A stretch of DNA of 34,186 nucleotides from JBARRO01 sp049644265 (GTDB lineage Bacteria > Bacteroidota > Ignavibacteria > UBA10030), in assembly GCA_049644265.1 (NCBI GenBank), contig JBARRO010000102.1, positions 1 through 34,186 of the forward strand, in the 5' to 3' direction. The stretch's first letter is position 1. Each line of letters starts with the position of its first letter. The translations under genes were made by a program, and so were the position numbers. The notes beneath the pieces were generated by a model. It was not told where the DNA came from. It was given only the letters and a program-made list of their open reading frames with translations, and did no database searches. Below are positions 9,175-17,084 of this stretch, piece after piece.

Positions 9175-9205
9175 CAATCTCCGGGCATCGTAGAATGTTT
9201 TCCGA

Positions 9206-10153
9206 ATGAATTTTCGAAAGCTTGTTTCTCTCCTCGCCCCTGTCGATTTTATTTCCATCCTCTTCCTCCTTTTTCTCGATGCCCTTAACCTGGCATTCTT
9301 CTCCCGGGTCGCTGCCTGGCGTGAGCTTGTCCTCATCAACACTGCAGTCATAGCCGCCATCATTGCACTCGCCTACTTTGCGGAGCAAAAAGGAACCAGG
9401 CTTCTGATCGGCCTGCACCGGTGGTACTGTTATCCCATCATTCTTTTTGTTTTCAAGGAAATCTACCTGATGGTTCATCCCATCAACCCGACGGATTACG
9501 ACGCGTGGCTCATCGCTGCCGACCGCTGGATGTTCGGGGTTGATCCAACACAATGGCTCGCGCGATTTGCCCATCCTGTTCTTACGGAAATTCTCCAAAT
9601 TTCCTATTTCTCCTACTATCTTCTCTTCATTGTCATGGGGGTTGAGGTCTATCGCCGATATGCGGTTGAAGAATTCGACCGCGCAGCCTTCATGATCGTG
9701 TACGGGTTCTATCTTTCCTATCTGGGGTATTTTCTGCTCCCGGGCGTCGGACCGCGATTCACTCTGCACGACTTTCACAGCCTTGGCATTGAGCTCCCCG
9801 GAATACTCCTTACAAACACGTTGCGCGGGATCATCAACGCAGGCGAATCCATCTCCACCAATCTTCCCAACCCTCAGGACTTCGTTCAACGCGATATTTT
9901 CCCGAGCGGCCACACACAACTTTCCCTCATCGTTGTGTTTCTTGGATTCCGCTATAACCTCTCGTCACGATGGTTTCTCGCAACCCTCGCGTCTCTCCTG
10001 ATCATCGGAACAGTCTATCTTCGGTATCATTACGTGATCGATATTGTCGGAGGAATTCTTTTCTTCTTACTGACGATTGGAACAAGCGATGCAATCGAAG
10101 CGTGGTGGGGACAGGTGAAGGGGCGTGTGGGAAGAAAAGGCGGGAAAAAATGA
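9206..10153 (+). CDS. PAP2-superfamily membrane phosphatase (inositol-phosphorylceramide synthase-like)
   Basis: A 315-residue membrane protein with about six to eight helices. The PAP2 catalytic motifs are visible: LPGVGPRF (about 177-184, replacing the KxxxxxxRP motif, as in the PAP2_3/AUR1-like branch), FPSGHT (about 231-236, with the catalytic His) and YLRYHYVIDIVGG (R273, H275, D279). Such enzymes remove or transfer phosphate groups on lipids such as phosphatidate or undecaprenyl pyrophosphate. The C-terminus is basic (KGRVGRKGGKK). It lies 31 bp after mgtE and is probably the last gene of that operon. The lipid substrate is unknown; lipid carrier recycling would suit the neighbouring glycan cluster but is a guess. 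Confidence 0.85.
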   Translation: MNFRKLVSLLAPVDFISILFLLFLDALNLAFFSRVAAWRELVLINTAVIAAIIALAYFAEQKGTRLLIGLHRWYCYPIILFVFKEIYLMVHPINPTDYDAWLIAADRWMFGVDPTQWLARFAHPVLTEILQISYFSYYLLFIVMGVEVYRRYAVEEFDRAAFMIVYGFYLSYLGYFLLPGVGPRFTLHDFHSLGIELPGILLTNTLRGIINAGESISTNLPNPQDFVQRDIFPSGHTQLSLIVVFLGFRYNLSSRWFLATLASLLIIGTVYLRYHYVIDIVGGILFFLLTIGTSDAIEAWWGQVKGRVGRKGGKK

Positions 10154-10178
10154 GGGAACACTGTTTCCAAAAGAAATA

Positions 10179-10213
10179 CCGAATAACGAATTCTGAACAA
10201 TGAATGATGAAGA
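10179..10213. repeat. Heptad-phased tract, GAA core
   Basis: GAA recurs at 10181, 10188, 10195, 10202 and 10209, exactly seven bases apart, with the four intervening bases variable. It begins 25 bp after the PAP2 stop codon. It belongs to the group of seven-base phased intergenic tracts described in the findings. Confidence 0.7.
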
Positions 10214-10260
10214 AAATGCTGCAACAGAAGCTGGATGGATAGGTAAACGGAGTTCAACAA

Positions 10261-10295
10261 ACTCATAACTGCAAACTGACCACTCTGCACTTATC
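10261..10295. repeat. Heptad-phased tract, ACT core
   Basis: ACT recurs at 10261, 10268, 10275, 10282 and 10289, exactly seven bases apart. It lies just upstream of the promoter at 10300-10330 in the same 204-bp intergenic region as the GAA tract. Between the two tracts I see no gene. Confidence 0.7.
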
Positions 10296-10299
10296 CAGC

Positions 10300-10330
10300 T
10301 TGAAACTCAGCCCAAAATAGGATAAGTTTG
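10300..10330 (+). promoter_or_regulatory. Putative Bacteroidota-type promoter
   Basis: TTGAAA at 10300-10305 and TAAGTTTG at 10323-10330 are separated by 17 bp. TAAGTTTG is a full match to the Bacteroidota -7 consensus TAnnTTTG. The ATG of the next gene is at 10358, giving a short leader. It probably drives the small conserved gene and the SpoIIE phosphatase gene. Confidence 0.55.
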
Positions 10331-10357
10331 AGGGAATCGTTTGGAAACGTCTTTCTT

Positions 10358-10624
10358 ATGACACACGAAGAAATCCTTAAAGAACTCGAACAACTGGCTG
10401 TCCAGAGCGGAATCGGCATTCGCTACGAAAAAGGAGACTTTGAAGGCGGCTTTTGCGTACTGAAGGCCGAACGTATCATCGTCGTCAACAAGAAACTTGC
10501 GCCCCCGAAACGGGCATCAGTGGTGGCGCAGGGACTGGCCGAAGTCGGGATCGAAGAGGTGTACCTGAAACCGGTGGTTCGTGAGTACATCGAAGACGAG
10601 CTTGCCCGTGCTGCCAGGGCCTGA
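10358..10624 (+). CDS. Small conserved protein of unknown function
   Basis: An 88-residue soluble protein starting MTHEEILKELEQLA at the ATG at 10358; a TTG ten codons earlier overlaps the promoter and is rejected. Visible parts are an N-terminal amphipathic helix, a glycine-rich turn (KGDFEGGFCVLKAERIIVVN), a conserved-looking KLAPPKRASVVAQGLAEVG stretch and a C-terminal LKPVVREYIEDEL helix. I recognise the pattern as that of a small conserved hypothetical family but know no function. It is 21 bp upstream of the SpoIIE-type phosphatase gene and probably co-transcribed, so a role in that signalling pathway is possible. Nothing in the sequence identifies it as an STAS-type anti-anti-sigma factor. 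Confidence 0.75.
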   Translation: MTHEEILKELEQLAVQSGIGIRYEKGDFEGGFCVLKAERIIVVNKKLAPPKRASVVAQGLAEVGIEEVYLKPVVREYIEDELARAARA

Positions 10625-10645
10625 AATTCCTTCCCTCCCGGGTCT

Positions 10646-13066
10646 ATGGAACGACTGAAACCTCTTCCCTTTTTCCTCCTTATTCTGCTTTCCCTTCCGG
10701 TCGTCATCTGGCTGTACCCCTCGACGCATCCCTACGGCGGGATTCATCTCGGCCTCGACGCGGACGCCATCGTCGACCGTTCCCGAAAAATTCTTCATGA
10801 GTTGAAGGTCGATTTCGCCGGATACAATTCCGAGGTTCAGTTAAAGGAAAACCGCCCGCTCCTCCGGCAGACCCAGCGAACATTCGGTCTGGGACCATCC
10901 AACAAAATGCTGCGTGACAGCATTCCGGGATACCTGTGGGAAGTACGGTGGATCAAGAACACGCCATCGATGAAGTTTTCAGAGGGAGGGGATCCCGACA
11001 AGCAAGCTGAGGAAGCCGTGAAAGCTCTGAAGGGGGACATTTACTTCCAGTTTGACACTCATGGTCAGGTTCTTCAGTTCGAACGAAAGCTCTCCGACAG
11101 TGCGCATGGCGCCCGTCTCACCGCCGACGATGCGAGAAGCATCGCCCGCGGTTTTCTGAAATCGTTCACGGCCTTCGGAGCAATGATTGGCGATACGGCT
11201 GCCACCGTTTCCGAGAAACGAACCGACCAGCCCTTCCGAACGGATGATGAATACAATTGGACCACGCGCCATCCCAGGCTTGGCAATATGGTCAAGGCCA
11301 AAGTGGTCGTGGCCGGTGATATGGTGCTTGGTTTTTCCGGGGATTTCAATGTTCCGACGGAATTCTCCTCGACGGAGTCGGAAAAAGTGTTTGGCATAGC
11401 TCTCGTGGTGCTTTATTTTATCGTAGCCATTGTGATGGTGGTGGTCGCGTTCCGACGTTTTCGGTCGTTTGAACTCGGATTTCGCATGGCGGCGGCTGCG
11501 GGTATCCTGGTCGGTGTCCTCTACGACGTCGAAATCTATCTCAGTGCCCAGGGACGCATCGGATGGGAAATTCTCATCCCGCTTCTTCTCATACCCCTGT
11601 TTGTCGGCGGCGGACTGGTGCTTGTGTGGGCCGTAAGCGAATCGCTGGTCCGGGAAACCTGGAGGGAGAAGTTCATTCCGCTCGACCTCCTCTCAAAAGG
11701 CCACCTGTCTCATTCGCGTGTCGGCGAATCTGTTCTTCGGGGAATGGCGATGGGAGTGGCGGCGTTTGCGCTCTGGCTCATCCTTGTCCATACGACGTCT
11801 CTGGAGTACCCGATCTGGCTGGTCCGCTCAGATGATTCAGCAGTTCATACGTTTGACGTTTCCCTTCCCTGGTTGTACGTTCTGGGGCACAGCCTCTACT
11901 CGAACCTGTACATCTTTGCCTTTTTCGTTCTCTTTGTTATTTCTTTCCTCCGGAAGTTGTTCGTTTCACCAGTTCTGGTGATCTTCACGGCATCCGTCGC
12001 GATGGGGCTCCTTGATCACGGGCATCTCTATCCCCTCGTATTGGGAGTTCTGGTTCACACCCTTGTCGGGGCGATATTTGTCTGGACGTTCTTCCGATTC
12101 GACGCCCTCGCCACATTGTTTGCGCTGGTGGCATATTCGGCTGTCGAAGGGACAGCCGGACTCTTCACTGCCGGAAACCCCACCTACGCCGTCTCAGGAT
12201 ACATCGTGATCGCATTTTTTGCCGTCGTGGCGACCGGTTCCATCGCTGCGCTGTATCGCAAGAGTGAAGTCGTTGACTTCGACAGTATCGCCCCTGCGTT
12301 TGCCCGCCATATCAGCGAACGTCAACGTTTGCAGCAGGAGCTCGAAATTGCGCGAAACGTGCAAATGAGTTTTCTTCCCAAAGCGAACCCGAGCACGTTC
12401 AAACTCGACATCGCTTCCCGCTGTGCGCCCGCTCTCGAGGTTGGGGGAGACTACTTCGATTTTATCGAGATCGACAAAGGTCGCCTCGGAGTTGCCGTTG
12501 GGGATGTCTCGGGCAAGGGTACGCAGGCAGCATTCTTCATGACTCTGACAAAGGGATTTCTCCGCGCCCTGGCAAAGATCTCCAATTCACCCTCTGTTGT
12601 TTTGAGCCAGGTCAACAAACTCTTCTACGAGAATGTCGAGCGGGGCGTCTTCATCAGCATGGTGTATGGTGTTTTTGATATGAGAAGACGTTCGCTGACA
12701 CTGGCCCGGGCTGGGCACAACCCCGTTATCATGAGGAAATCAAAGGCAAATCACGTGGAAGTGGTGAACCCGATGGGGCTGGCACTGGGACTCGACCAGG
12801 GCGCAACGTTTTCGAAATCGATTGAGGAAGTGCGGATTGCCTTCCGTCCCGGCGATTTGTTCGTGTTCTACACGGACGGTTTCCCGGAGGCCATGAACAA
12901 GACGCTCGAGGAATTTGGCGAAGAACGGCTCTGCAAAACCGTTGAGCGACACGCACATCGATCTGCCGCAGAGATTCTCGAAGGGATCTTTGCCGAGATG
13001 AAGGAATTCGTCGGCAAAGCCCGCCAACACGACGACATGACGATTGTGGTGGTGAAGGTGTTATAG
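10646..13066 (+). CDS. Membrane-bound SpoIIE/RsbU-type PP2C protein phosphatase
   Basis: An 806-residue protein of three parts. It opens with a signal-anchor helix (about 8-25) and an extracytoplasmic domain (about 30-245) of unknown fold. A membrane region of roughly eight to ten helices follows (about 248-540). The cytoplasmic part begins with a short coiled linker (ISERQRLQQELEIARNVQMS, from about 556) and a SpoIIE domain to the C-terminus. Metal-binding acidic motifs are intact: GGDYFDF, GDVSGKG, FYTDG and HDDMT. SpoIIE phosphatases dephosphorylate anti-anti-sigma proteins in partner-switching systems, so this is probably a sensor of membrane or external signals. No anti-sigma or STAS gene is in the window. 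It starts at the ATG at 10646. Confidence 0.88.
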   Translation: MERLKPLPFFLLILLSLPVVIWLYPSTHPYGGIHLGLDADAIVDRSRKILHELKVDFAGYNSEVQLKENRPLLRQTQRTFGLGPSNKMLRDSIPGYLWEVRWIKNTPSMKFSEGGDPDKQAEEAVKALKGDIYFQFDTHGQVLQFERKLSDSAHGARLTADDARSIARGFLKSFTAFGAMIGDTAATVSEKRTDQPFRTDDEYNWTTRHPRLGNMVKAKVVVAGDMVLGFSGDFNVPTEFSSTESEKVFGIALVVLYFIVAIVMVVVAFRRFRSFELGFRMAAAAGILVGVLYDVEIYLSAQGRIGWEILIPLLLIPLFVGGGLVLVWAVSESLVRETWREKFIPLDLLSKGHLSHSRVGESVLRGMAMGVAAFALWLILVHTTSLEYPIWLVRSDDSAVHTFDVSLPWLYVLGHSLYSNLYIFAFFVLFVISFLRKLFVSPVLVIFTASVAMGLLDHGHLYPLVLGVLVHTLVGAIFVWTFFRFDALATLFALVAYSAVEGTAGLFTAGNPTYAVSGYIVIAFFAVVATGSIAALYRKSEVVDFDSIAPAFARHISERQRLQQELEIARNVQMSFLPKANPSTFKLDIASRCAPALEVGGDYFDFIEIDKGRLGVAVGDVSGKGTQAAFFMTLTKGFLRALAKISNSPSVVLSQVNKLFYENVERGVFISMVYGVFDMRRRSLTLARAGHNPVIMRKSKANHVEVVNPMGLALGLDQGATFSKSIEEVRIAFRPGDLFVFYTDGFPEAMNKTLEEFGEERLCKTVERHAHRSAAEILEGIFAEMKEFVGKARQHDDMTIVVVKVL

Positions 13067-13173
13067 TGATCAGCATTCAGTTATCAGTGTTCAGGAAAAA
13101 CACTTGAACCAAGACCACACCCCGATGCTCACCATCATTGCCACTGACTACTGATCGCTGATAGCTGATAGCT
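13067..13173. repeat. Inverted pair of heptad-phased tracts (TCAG / CTGA)
   Basis: Directly after the phosphatase stop codon, TCAG recurs at 13070, 13077, 13084 and 13091, exactly seven bases apart. After a 49-bp spacer the complementary core CTGA recurs at 13144, 13151, 13158 and 13165, ending five bases before the aroQ ATG at 13178. The two four-unit blocks can pair into an imperfect stem, with about 20 of 28 positions matching by eye. No T-run follows, so it is not a classical terminator. Confidence 0.75.
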
Positions 13174-13177
13174 TCCT

Positions 13178-13600
13178 ATGCGCCTCCTCATCATTAACGG
13201 GCCCAATCTCAACCTTCTCGGCAAACGGGAGCCGGAGAAGTACGGGACAGAGAGTTTGTGGGATATAGAGAACTCCCTGCGAAAGCAATTTCCCGACATC
13301 AAGTTTGAATTCTATCAGTCGAATGTCGAAGGGGAGATTGTGAATTTCATTCAGAAGGCGATGGATCGAATCACCGATGGGGTTATTCTGAATGCCGGGG
13401 GATATACGCACACCTCCGTTGCGATCAGGGATGCTGTTGCGACGGTAAAGGTGCCGGTCATCGAGGTTCATTTGACGAATATTCAGGCACGCGAAGAATT
13501 CAGACACACTTCCCTCCTGACGCCTGTCTGCAAGGGAATTATCTCCGGTTTCGGCGCCAAAGGGTATGAGCTTGCGGTAAGAGCGATATTGGAAGGCTAA
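13178..13600 (+). CDS. aroQ: Type II 3-dehydroquinate dehydratase
   Basis: AroQ removes water from 3-dehydroquinate to give 3-dehydroshikimate in the shikimate pathway. The 140-residue length is normal for this dodecameric enzyme. Key residues are in place: INGPNLNLLGKREP (residues 6-19), the catalytic tyrosine Y22 in EKYGTESL, N72 in ILNAGGYTHTS, H98 in EVHLTN and R109-H110 in EEFRHTS. The ATG at 13178 is immediately preceded by a heptad-phased CTGA tract, and there is no clear Shine-Dalgarno site. No other shikimate genes are nearby. Confidence 0.96.
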   Translation: MRLLIINGPNLNLLGKREPEKYGTESLWDIENSLRKQFPDIKFEFYQSNVEGEIVNFIQKAMDRITDGVILNAGGYTHTSVAIRDAVATVKVPVIEVHLTNIQAREEFRHTSLLTPVCKGIISGFGAKGYELAVRAILEG

Positions 13601-13605
13601 AGAAG

Positions 13606-13697
13606 CAGGTTGAGGTAAAGGTTGAGGTTGAGGTTCATGCTTCACCTTTCACTTTTCACATTTCACCTGCTACTATTCACTGTTTACCATTCACTAT
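13606..13697. repeat. Hexad (GGT) tract followed by eight-unit heptad TTCAC tract
   Basis: GGT recurs at 13608, 13614, 13620, 13626 and 13632, six bases apart, in a purine-rich strand. Then TTCAC recurs at 13641, 13648, 13655, 13662, 13676 and 13690, with variant units GCTAC at 13669 and TTTAC at 13683: eight units in a perfect seven-base register. The purine arm and the pyrimidine arm are roughly complementary. The tract fills nearly all of the gap between aroQ and the HAD gene and ends about 11 bp before the HAD ATG. Confidence 0.8.
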
Positions 13698-13707
13698 CTC
13701 CTCATTA

Positions 13708-14388
13708 ATGATCAAAGCAGTCATTTTCGACCTTGATAACACCCTCGTGGACTTCATGCTGATGAAGCGCCAGGCCATTGACGCCGCGATTCATGCCATG
13801 AGGGACGCCGGCCTCGATTTGTCGAGCGATGAGATCCGCAAACGCGTTGACGAGATTTACAAAGTGCGCGGCATGGAATTCCAGAATGTCTTCGACCAGT
13901 TGTTGTTTGACGAATTCAGCAAAGTGAACTACAAAATCCTCTCCGCGGGAGTCATTGCCTACCGCCGTGCGCGTGAGGCGGCGCTTGTTCCGTATCCGCA
14001 CGTGTACCTGACGCTGATGGAGCTGACGAAAATGCACATCAAACTTGCAGTCGTTTCAGACGCACCCGCACGCGAGGCCTGGCTGCGCTTGTGCTATTTG
14101 AACTTCCATCACATCTTCGATGCGGTCGTCACGTTTGAGGACACCGGTGAGCGAAAACCGAATCCCGGTCCATTCCGAAAAGCCCTCGAGCTGTTGAACG
14201 TAAAACCGACGGAAGCTCTCATGGTTGGCGATTGGGCCGAGAGAGACGTGGTCGGCGCAAAACAGGTTGGCATGAAAACGATCTTCGCCCGCTTTGGCGA
14301 CACTTTCGGGACCCTCGTCTCGAATGCAGACTACGACATCGACGACATCGGCGATGTCATCAAGATTGTCCGGAAAGAAAATGGGTAA
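13708..14388 (+). CDS. HAD-superfamily hydrolase (subfamily IA)
   Basis: A 226-residue HAD phosphatase. Motif I is IFDLDNTLVD with the nucleophile D8 and acid/base D10. Motif II is the serine in LAVVSDAP, motif III the lysine in ERKPNPG near residue 150, and motif IV GDWAERD near 174. An alpha-helical C1 cap lies at about 15-95. Such enzymes hydrolyse small phosphate esters such as phosphoglycolate or nucleotides; substrate cannot be assigned. The 3' end overlaps the acpS start by 8 bp (ATGGGTAA), so the two are very likely translated from one message. A heptad-phased tract precedes its ATG. Confidence 0.9.
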   Translation: MIKAVIFDLDNTLVDFMLMKRQAIDAAIHAMRDAGLDLSSDEIRKRVDEIYKVRGMEFQNVFDQLLFDEFSKVNYKILSAGVIAYRRAREAALVPYPHVYLTLMELTKMHIKLAVVSDAPAREAWLRLCYLNFHHIFDAVVTFEDTGERKPNPGPFRKALELLNVKPTEALMVGDWAERDVVGAKQVGMKTIFARFGDTFGTLVSNADYDIDDIGDVIKIVRKENG

Positions 14389-14791
14389 GAAAACGACCGT
14401 CGGTTTGATTGAAGGGATCGGCGTCGACGTTGTCGACACACACCGGATGAAATCGGTCCTTGAGAAGCAGGGCGCGGTCTTCGTGGACAAAGTGTTCACG
14501 AAGAAGGAAATCGCCTACTGCCGCTCCCGGAAGAATCCGCATGAACATTTTGCGGCACGCTTTGCTGCAAAGGAGGCGGTGAGCAAGGCCATGCAAACGG
14601 GCTGGAGCGGAAAATTCCGGTGGAAAGATGTCGAGGTTGTCAATGAGCCCTCCGGCGCTCCAAAGATCTTTCTTGAGGGTGAAGTTTCCAGGGCCCTCAA
14701 GCACCACGCACTGCATATTTCCCTCTCTCATTCCGAGAATACCGTCGTCGCATTTGTTGTGATCGAACGGGTATCCGCCTCGAAAAAATGA
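14381..14791 (+). CDS. acpS: Holo-[acyl-carrier-protein] synthase
   Basis: AcpS transfers the 4'-phosphopantetheine group of coenzyme A to a serine of acyl carrier protein. The ATG at 14381 (MGKKTTVGLIEGIGVDVVD) gives 136 residues, near the usual 120-130; a longer frame from 14294 would only cover antisense-like sequence inside the HAD gene. The Mg2+-binding residues are seen: D16 in GIGVDVVD and E65 in AARFAAKEAVSKA. ISLSHSENTVVAFVV is the conserved C-terminal strand. GGAAAG at 14372 may act as a ribosome binding site. Confidence 0.94.
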   Translation: MGKKTTVGLIEGIGVDVVDTHRMKSVLEKQGAVFVDKVFTKKEIAYCRSRKNPHEHFAARFAAKEAVSKAMQTGWSGKFRWKDVEVVNEPSGAPKIFLEGEVSRALKHHALHISLSHSENTVVAFVVIERVSASKK

Positions 14792-14956
14792 CAACATTAG
14801 ACCGGACGGCGTTTCGCACGACAAATACCCGACATACCTCCGATTTATTCAACAAAACCCGCCTCATTGAAACCGTCACTTTAATTCAATCCTCGTAGTC
14901 GTTGCAACTCAATACAGATTTTGCTATTTTTTTCCCAACAACTCCAATCGGCAGCC

Positions 14957-15337
14957 TTGAAACACACGGGAATAAAAAAACTCTACTACTCGATCAGTGA
15001 GGTCAGTAAGATCACGGGTTTGGAGCAGTACGTCCTCCGCTACTGGGAAACAGAATTTTCGGAGTTAAAACCCGCCAAGAACCGCGCCGGCAACCGGATT
15101 TACACCAACAAGGATATCAAGCTCATCATGCACATCAAATCCCTTTTGCGTGATGAGAAGTACACCATCGAGGGTGCAAAGAAAGTACTCGAGACGTACG
15201 TGCCCGAGCCGGACTCCGGAGAACAGCTCACACTCATCGATGTCGCACCGCGAAAGAAGATCCAGGACGAAGAGATTAAAGGGGAAATGCTGGAAGTGAA
15301 GAGTTTCCTGGAAGGATTGTTGGAGAAGATGAAATAG
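14957..15337 (+). CDS. MerR-family transcriptional regulator
   Basis: A small DNA-binding protein of about 126 residues. The winged helix-turn-helix reads KLYYSISEVSKITGLEQYVL followed by RYWETEFSELKP and AGNRIYTNKDI, a clear MerR match. A helical dimerisation region and an acidic tail ending in EGLLEKMK follow, with no ligand-binding domain of BmrR size. No ATG is available: the frame opens with TTG at 14921 or TTG at 14957. I prefer 14957, because the conserved part begins just after it, but this is uncertain. The 165 bp before it (14792-14956) hold no gene and only a weak promoter-like AGATTTTG at 14916. It converges on ettA. Confidence 0.82.
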   Translation: MKHTGIKKLYYSISEVSKITGLEQYVLRYWETEFSELKPAKNRAGNRIYTNKDIKLIMHIKSLLRDEKYTIEGAKKVLETYVPEPDSGEQLTLIDVAPRKKIQDEEIKGEMLEVKSFLEGLLEKMK

Positions 15338-15400
15338 CAATCAGCGGTCAGCAATCAGCATAAGCACTGCCCACGGTTTACGGTTCACGGTTAACTACTC
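15338..15400. repeat. Heptad-phased tract between convergent merR and ettA
   Basis: Starting at the merR stop codon, TCAG recurs at 15341, 15348 and 15355. Then, next to the ettA stop, ACGGTT recurs at 15373, 15380 and 15387, again exactly seven bases apart. The 71-bp gap is almost entirely this repeat and no T-rich hairpin terminator is seen. Confidence 0.7.
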
Positions 15401-15408
15401 CCCCCGTT

Positions 15409-17082
15409 CTACTCTCTCACCAGCTTCTTGTACTTGATCCTATGTGGTTGGTCCGCTGCAATGCCGAGCCGCCGCTTTCGATCCTCTTCAAACTCTGAAT
15501 AGTTCCCATCAAACCAGAACACATTGCTCTCTCCCTCAAAGGCGAGGATATGAGTCGCCACACGGTCGAGGAACCAGCGATCGTGTGAGATCACTACCGC
15601 ACATCCAGCGAAGTTTGTCAAAGCCTCTTCGAGCGCGCGGAGTGTATTGACATCGAGGTCGTTTGTTGGTTCGTCGAGAAGCAGGACGTTTGCCCCTTCT
15701 CTGAGGATTTTCGCAAGATGAACGCGGTTCCGTTCCCCGCCGGAGAGTGCACCCACTCTTTTCTGTTGATCGGTCCCGCTGAAGTTGAACCGCGCGACAT
15801 ATCCCCTCGAATTCACTTCACGTGTTCCCAGTTTAATCAATTCTTGTCCACCGGAAATCTCCTCCCAAATCGTTTTATCCGGATTGAGCGGGCGCGCCTG
15901 ATCGACATACGCGAGCTTCACCGTGTCGCCGATCCTGATGGTTCCGGCATCAGGCTTTTCCTGTCCGATGATCATCCGGAAGAGCGTGGTTTTTCCGGCG
16001 CCGTTCGGACCGATCACCCCGATGATTCCTCCGCGCGGGAGTGAAAATGTCATGTCTTCGCACAAGAGCTTTTCGCCGTATGCCTTCCCGACACCTTGCG
16101 CTTCGATAACAAGATCACCCAACCGTGGACCTGGCGGAACATAGATCTCCATCTCTTCTTCCCGTTTCTTTCCCTCCTCCGCGAACATCTCTTCATACGC
16201 GGCAATGCGTGCCTTGCTCTTCGCGTGTCTGCCCTTCGGATTCAGCCGTACCCATTCCAGCTCGCGCTGCAGGACGCGTTGCCTTTTCGATTCCTGCTTC
16301 TCTTCTACTTCCAGTCTTTTCTTCTTCTGTTCGAGCCATGAAGAATAGTTCCCCTCGAACGGAATGCCCTCTCCGCGATCCAACTCGAGAATCCATCCGG
16401 CAACGTTGTCCAGGAAATACCGGTCGTGGGTCACCGCAATCACGGTCCCTTTGTACTGGGAGAGATGGTGCTCCAGCCACGCGACCGATTCGGCATCGAG
16501 ATGGTTTGTCGGTTCGTCGAGGAGAAGAACGTCCGGCTCTTTCAGAAGCAATCGGCACAGGGCAACGCGCCGTCGTTCGCCCCCTGAGAGAATGGAAATC
16601 TGAGCGTCTCCCGGAGGACAACGGAGTGCATCCATCGCCTGATCGAGCCGGCTGTCCAGGTCCCACGCGTTCAGGTGGTCGATTTTTTCCTGCAATTTGC
16701 TTTGTTTTTCAAGCAGGCTGTCATAATCCGCATCCGGTTGTGCGAGTTGTGTGTTGACAGACTCGTATTCTTTCAGCAGGTTCACGGTATCCTGGACTCC
16801 TTCTTCGACAACCTGTTTGACGGTTTTCGAAGGGTCGAGCTCGGGTTCCTGCGAAAGATAGTCAAACGTGATTCCTTTTTGGGCCGTAACCTGTCCAAGA
16901 TAGTCCTTGTCAACTCCGGCAATGATTCTCAGAAGTGTGCTTTTTCCGGCTCCGTTGAGACCGAGAACACCGATTTTGGCTCCATAATAGAACGAAAGAT
17001 AGATATCTTTCAATACCTGCTTGTTCGGCTTGTGGACTTTGCCGACGCCAATCATGGAGAAGATGATTTTGTTGTCAGCCAT
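15409..17082 (-). CDS. ettA: Energy-dependent translational throttle protein EttA (ABC-F ATPase)
   Basis: EttA binds the ribosomal E site and gates entry into the elongation cycle according to ATP/ADP level. The 557-residue protein has two ABC domains and no membrane part. Walker A motifs are GLNGAGKST (41-49) and GPNGAGKTT; signatures are LSGGERRRVAL and LSGGERNRVHL; Walker B regions are VLLLDEPTNHLD and VLLLDEPTNDLD. The arm insertion lies at about 90-140. The linker carries HAKSKARIAAYE, and the C-terminus HRIKYKKLVRE closely matches EttA rather than other ABC-F proteins. The ATG at 17082 directly abuts a heptad-phased tract, so its leader is unusual. Confidence 0.95.
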   Translation of the reverse strand: MADNKIIFSMIGVGKVHKPNKQVLKDIYLSFYYGAKIGVLGLNGAGKSTLLRIIAGVDKDYLGQVTAQKGITFDYLSQEPELDPSKTVKQVVEEGVQDTVNLLKEYESVNTQLAQPDADYDSLLEKQSKLQEKIDHLNAWDLDSRLDQAMDALRCPPGDAQISILSGGERRRVALCRLLLKEPDVLLLDEPTNHLDAESVAWLEHHLSQYKGTVIAVTHDRYFLDNVAGWILELDRGEGIPFEGNYSSWLEQKKKRLEVEEKQESKRQRVLQRELEWVRLNPKGRHAKSKARIAAYEEMFAEEGKKREEEMEIYVPPGPRLGDLVIEAQGVGKAYGEKLLCEDMTFSLPRGGIIGVIGPNGAGKTTLFRMIIGQEKPDAGTIRIGDTVKLAYVDQARPLNPDKTIWEEISGGQELIKLGTREVNSRGYVARFNFSGTDQQKRVGALSGGERNRVHLAKILREGANVLLLDEPTNDLDVNTLRALEEALTNFAGCAVVISHDRWFLDRVATHILAFEGESNVFWFDGNYSEFEEDRKRRLGIAADQPHRIKYKKLVRE

Positions 17083-17084
17083 AG

